Below, one piece after another: positions 7,341 through 9,487 of a stretch of 9,487 bases of DNA. This DNA comes from an uncultured Xanthobacteraceae bacterium (GTDB taxonomy: Bacteria; Pseudomonadota; Alphaproteobacteria; Rhizobiales; Xanthobacteraceae), in NCBI GenBank assembly GCA_955652195.1, contig CATPBC010000166.1, forward strand, positions 1-9,487, in the 5' to 3' direction. The notes beneath the pieces are model-generated. The model had not been told where the DNA came from. It made no database searches and was given only the letters and a program-made list of their open reading frames with translations. The first letter of the stretch is position 1; every line of letters starts with the position of its first letter. The translations under genes were made by a program, and so were the position numbers.

Positions 7341-8330
7341 ATGGAGCTTCCACGCCGCAATCTTTTCCGTCTGGTCGCCGGCGCTGCCGCTGCCTCGCTC
7401 GTCTCACGAACGGTGGTGGCGCAGTCGTTTCCCGCCCGGCCGATTACGATCGTCGTGCCTTTCCCAGCCGGAGGGCCGACCGATACGCTTGGCCGCGTTC
7501 TTGCCGATCGCATGAGGAATGCACTCGGTCAGTCCGTCATTATTGAAAACCTGACCGGAGCGGCCGGTACGATCGGCAGCAGCCACGTAGCACGCTCTTT
7601 ACCTGACGGCTACACGCTCATTCTCGGACACTGGCAGACGCATGTCGTCAATGGCGCGACCTATTCGCTGCCGTTCGACGTGGTGACTGATTTTGAACCG
7701 ATAGCGCTGATTGCGGATTGTCCGATGTGGTTGGTCGGAAAATCGGCGTTGCCGGCAAAAAATATGTCGGAGCTTATTGCTTGGCTGAAGGAGAATCCTG
7801 GCAAGGCAACTGTTGGCATTGGTGGCGCCGGCGGCGGTGCTGACGTTGTTGGGACCTATTTTCAGAAGAATACCGGCACACGATTCCAGTTTGTGCCTTA
7901 TCGCGGTGCGGCGCCGATCATGCAGGATTTGCTCGCCGGGCATATCGACATGACATTCACGCAGGTGGCGAGCGCGCTGCCACAATTCCGCGCCGGCCAG
8001 GTCAAAGCCTATGCGGTGATGGCCAAGTCTCGATGGGCGGCGGTCCCCGATACGCCGACCAGCGACGAAGGCGGCGTACCGGGCCTTTACGCCTCGTTCT
8101 GGCACGGCCTTTGGGCCCCGAAGGGGACGCCAAAAAATATCGTCGCCAAACTCGATGCCGCTGTGGTGGAGACCTTGGCCGATCCGACAGTTCGCCAGCG
8201 GTTTATCGAATTGGGACAAGAGCCCTGGCCGCGCGACAAACAGAGTCCAGAGGCGCTTGCCGCACAGCAGAAAGTTGAGATCGAAAAATGGTGGCCGATC
8301 ATCAAAGCGGCCGGCATCAGGGCCGAATAG
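7341..8330 (+). CDS. Bug/TctC-family periplasmic solute-binding protein with Tat-type signal peptide
   Basis: Tripartite tricarboxylate transporter substrate-binding protein of 329 residues, the usual size. The N-terminus RRNLFRLVAGAAAA followed by VVAQ is a twin-arginine-like signal peptide with likely cleavage near residue 28, so the mature protein should be periplasmic. Family features follow in order: FPARPITIVVPFPAGGPTD (about 30-48) with the ligand-binding loop, ENLTGAAGTIGS, SLPDGYTLILG, VPYRGAAPIMQDLLAGHID, and the terminal EKWWPIIKAAG. Bug proteins bind small carboxylates and related anions. No TctA/TctB membrane genes lie nearby, as is common for the many orphan Bug proteins of Bradyrhizobium and Burkholderiales. 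GTGAGG seven bases upstream fixes the start. Divergent orientation to the molybdenum enzyme suggests, without proving, a linked substrate. The ligand cannot be named from sequence. Confidence 0.93.
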   Translation: MELPRRNLFRLVAGAAAASLVSRTVVAQSFPARPITIVVPFPAGGPTDTLGRVLADRMRNALGQSVIIENLTGAAGTIGSSHVARSLPDGYTLILGHWQTHVVNGATYSLPFDVVTDFEPIALIADCPMWLVGKSALPAKNMSELIAWLKENPGKATVGIGGAGGGADVVGTYFQKNTGTRFQFVPYRGAAPIMQDLLAGHIDMTFTQVASALPQFRAGQVKAYAVMAKSRWAAVPDTPTSDEGGVPGLYASFWHGLWAPKGTPKNIVAKLDAAVVETLADPTVRQRFIELGQEPWPRDKQSPEALAAQQKVEIEKWWPIIKAAGIRAE

Positions 8331-8393
8331 AGAGAGTCGTCAACTTTCTGCCGGGGTGCCTCGTGGCAGCAGCGATAGCTAGTTTCAAAACAA

Positions 8394-8420
8394 AAGAGGC
8401 CGCCAAATCGGCGGCCTCTT
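8394..8420. terminator. bidirectional intrinsic terminator between convergent genes
   Basis: AAGAGGCCGCC (8394-8404) and GGCGGCCTCTT (8410-8420) form a perfect 11-bp stem with the 5-base loop AAATC. On the plus strand it is 63 bases past the Bug stop codon and is followed by CTTCC. On the minus strand it is 41 bases past the small-peptide stop and the stem runs into TTTTGTTTTG, which is the better T-run. It therefore fits as a shared terminator for both genes. Confidence 0.85.
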
Positions 8421-8461
8421 CTTCCGAGCCATAAGGCCCAACTATCTGATGCACTTAGTGC

Positions 8462-8623
8462 TTACTGAGGCCACCCGCAGTCGTACCAACCGTGGGTGCA
8501 ATATGCCCAAGTAAGTGCTTTTCCTTGGCCAATAATTGCGGTGCGCTCCAGCGCGTCGTCCGAAACATCGAGGGTGAGCATGTCCTCTTCGGTTTCGGTT
8601 TGGTCAGCAACATCCCTGTCCAT
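8462..8623 (-). CDS. 53-residue leader/core peptide, possible RiPP precursor
   Basis: Function unknown. The product has two unlike halves. Residues 1-29 are acidic and soluble and include TLDVSDDALERTA, a helix-like stretch resembling leader peptides. Residues 36-53 (ALTWAYCTHGWYDCGWPQ) are aromatic-rich with three Trp, two Tyr, one His and Cys42 and Cys49. Leader-plus-short-Cys/Trp-tail is the layout of ribosomally made, post-translationally modified peptides, and from memory similar short hypothetical proteins occur in Bradyrhizobium and Methylobacterium. The ATG at 8623 is chosen because AAGGGA lies seven bases upstream; the frame is open to 8713 but that extension looks non-coding. The gene has its own strong terminator. 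No modification enzyme, protease or exporter is in the window; the divergent neighbour is DUF488. It could instead be a small metal-binding or disulfide-bonded protein. Confidence 0.65.
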   Translation of the reverse strand: MDRDVADQTETEEDMLTLDVSDDALERTAIIGQGKALTWAYCTHGWYDCGWPQ

Positions 8624-8730
8624 GGAACCATCCCTTAAGCCTATGGTGCCACCGGGTAATAGTATCGTGAAACAGACTGCCTGACGAGTCCAATCGAGCA
8701 GACAATGATACATTCTATATTAGAAGAGAC
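8624..8730. promoter_or_regulatory. divergent promoter region between the small peptide gene and DUF488
   Basis: These 107 bases lie between two divergent starts and must carry promoters for one or both. The segment is visibly AT-richer towards DUF488 (ATGATACATTCTATATTAG near 8704-8722). No -35/-10 pair with correct spacing could be fixed by eye for either direction. Confidence 0.4.
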
Positions 8731-9267
8731 ATGCGCAACGTCTTTTTTACCGTCGGACATGCGACTCGGCCAATCGGCGCATTTTTGGATTTGTTGAGGC
8801 AAGTCGAAATCCTGATAGTGGCCGACGTTCGAAGCGTCCCACGCTCAAGAACCAATCCCCAATTCAATCGTGAACTCCTGGCTGGATCGCTTAGCGCCAT
8901 TGGCATCGAATATCAGCACATTCCTGAGCTCGGTGGCTTACGTAGCAAGCAGAAAGATGTGCCGGTCGCCGTCAACGCGTTCTGGCAAAACCAGAGTTTT
9001 CACAATTACGCAGATTACGCGATGGGCCGCGAGTTTCATTCTGGCCTGCGAAAATTACGAGCGCTGGGTGACACGAAGCGATGCGCAATCATGTGCGCCG
9101 AGACTCTTTGGTGGCGCTGTCACCGGCGGATCATTTCCGATTATCTGATCGCCGCCGGCAACACGGTCTTTCACATTCTCGGCCCAGGTGACATCGAGCA
9201 GGCGCGTATCACGGAAGACGCGAAACCTGGGCCAGACGACGTATTGACCTATCCGGCCGATCTTTGA
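8731..9267 (+). CDS. DUF488 family protein
   Basis: Complete 178-residue member of the DUF488 family, whose biochemical function is not established. Conserved family features are seen in order: TVGHATRP (7-14), DVRSVPRSRTNPQFN (32-46), YQHIPELGGLR (61-71), NYADYA (92-97), and CAETLWWRCHR (122-132) with the paired Cys122 and Cys130-His131. No signal peptide or membrane segment is present, so it should be a cytoplasmic protein. The ATG at 8731 is supported because the family's conserved VGH motif follows at once; AGAAGAG just upstream is a close but usable ribosome binding site. It diverges from the small-peptide gene, and its stop codon lies inside a 14-bp palindrome upstream of the next gene. 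Confidence 0.88.
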   Translation: MRNVFFTVGHATRPIGAFLDLLRQVEILIVADVRSVPRSRTNPQFNRELLAGSLSAIGIEYQHIPELGGLRSKQKDVPVAVNAFWQNQSFHNYADYAMGREFHSGLRKLRALGDTKRCAIMCAETLWWRCHRRIISDYLIAAGNTVFHILGPGDIEQARITEDAKPGPDDVLTYPADL

Positions 9268-9276
9268 ACGTTCAAA
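9263..9276. promoter_or_regulatory. perfect 14-bp palindrome, possible operator
   Basis: TTTGAACGTTCAAA is a perfect palindrome that contains the DUF488 stop codon (TGA at 9265-9267). It lies about 100 bases before the DUF1326 start, and TATACT at 9296-9301, part of TTGTATACT, could be a -10 element nearby. A dimeric regulator could bind here. Spacing to any -35 element is poor, so the promoter itself is not called. Confidence 0.35.
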
Positions 9277-9377
9277 CTTGCCATGAAATCTATTGTATAC
9301 TCCCGTGAGCAGAAGCCGGCAGCATCGGTTACAATTCCAGTCAAATGACCTCTGTAGCGGCGCTCGGGAGGGTTCCC

Positions 9378-9487
9378 ATGACGGACATGAAATGGAGCAT
9401 CAAGGCGCGCGAATTCGTCAATTGCAACTGCAGCTACGGCTGTCCGTGCCAATTCAACGGGCTGCCAACCTACGGCGACTGTCGGGC
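9378..9487 (+). CDS. DUF1326 family protein, N-terminal part (cut by window end)
   Basis: Only the first 36 codons are in the window. They read MTDMKWSIKAREFVNC followed by NCSYGCPCQFNG and LPTYGDCR, the typical N-terminus of DUF1326 proteins, which open with a tryptophan-containing strand and then a dense cysteine cluster. Cysteines are at 16, 18, 22, 24 and 35, a likely metal site. The function is not established; from general knowledge, DUF1326 genes are often followed by a DUF2182 integral-membrane gene thought to bind metal, which would lie outside the window. GGGAGGG five bases before the ATG is a strong ribosome binding site and fixes the start. Confidence 0.85.
   Translation, partial: MTDMKWSIKAREFVNCNCSYGCPCQFNGLPTYGDCR

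Noticed and set aside
7154..7513. Minus-strand open frame of 119 codons across the Bug upstream region
   Set aside because: It runs antisense into the Bug signal peptide and its composition (Arg/Ala/Pro/Ser-rich) is that of a shadow frame in GC-rich DNA.
7172..7546. Plus-strand open frame of 124 codons in the intergenic region
   Set aside because: It overlaps the well-supported Bug gene in another frame, is Arg/Cys/Ser-rich without any recognisable domain, and has no ribosome binding site.
7599..8219. 206-codon antisense open frame inside the Bug gene
   Set aside because: It is entirely inside a gene with clear family motifs; the long frame is explained by the strong codon bias on the opposite strand.
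8451..8461. GCACT-T-AGTGC inverted repeat just after the small peptide stop
   Set aside because: It is very short with a one-base centre; the strong terminator lies further downstream, so no role is claimed.
8462..8713. Longer 83-residue version of the small peptide starting at 8713
   Set aside because: The extra 30 residues are hydrophobic and unlike the acidic leader, they cover the divergent promoter region, and the internal ATG at 8623 has a proper ribosome binding site.

Overview
The window looks like chromosomal DNA of a free-living alphaproteobacterium, most likely Bradyrhizobium or a relative in the Hyphomicrobiales (Nitrobacteraceae/Xanthobacteraceae). That placement is by impression: fairly high GC with dense coding, a lone Bug/TctC-type solute-binding protein, a PaoABC-like molybdenum enzyme, and DUF488 and DUF1326 genes. 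No search was possible. There are nine supportable genes, two of them cut by the window edges or nearly so, and no tRNA, rRNA, insertion sequence or CRISPR array.

Positions 1-3055, minus strand. The first codons of an unknown gene leave the window at the left edge behind a very strong ribosome binding site and a possible promoter. Next come a CPA1-type Na+/H+ antiporter and, upstream of it, a FadI/HADHB-type 3-ketoacyl-CoA thiolase. The thiolase and antiporter lie 76 bp apart on the same strand and could share a transcript.

Positions 3248-7109, minus strand. A tight three-gene operon runs in the order 2Fe-2S subunit, FAD subunit, molybdopterin subunit, with a 4-bp overlap and then an 11-bp gap. 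It encodes a molybdenum hydroxylase of the xanthine dehydrogenase/aldehyde oxidase family, closest in layout to Escherichia coli PaoABC. The FAD subunit carries the cysteine-rich insertion expected for an extra 4Fe-4S cluster. Unlike E. coli PaoA, the small subunit shows no Tat signal, so a cytoplasmic enzyme is predicted.

Positions 7110-8420, plus strand. A divergent Bug/TctC periplasmic solute-binding protein with a twin-arginine signal peptide follows an intergenic region that contains a strong hairpin just before its ribosome binding site. The gene ends at a perfect 11-bp-stem bidirectional terminator.

Positions 8421-9487. On the minus strand, facing the Bug gene across the shared terminator, is a 53-codon gene. 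Its product has an acidic leader-like N-terminus and a short tail rich in aromatic residues with two cysteines, which is the architecture of a ribosomally made, modified peptide (RiPP) precursor. This is the most interesting item in the window. A DUF488 gene diverges from it. The start of a DUF1326 gene with a dense cysteine cluster then runs off the right edge, preceded by a perfect 14-bp palindrome that overlaps the DUF488 stop codon.
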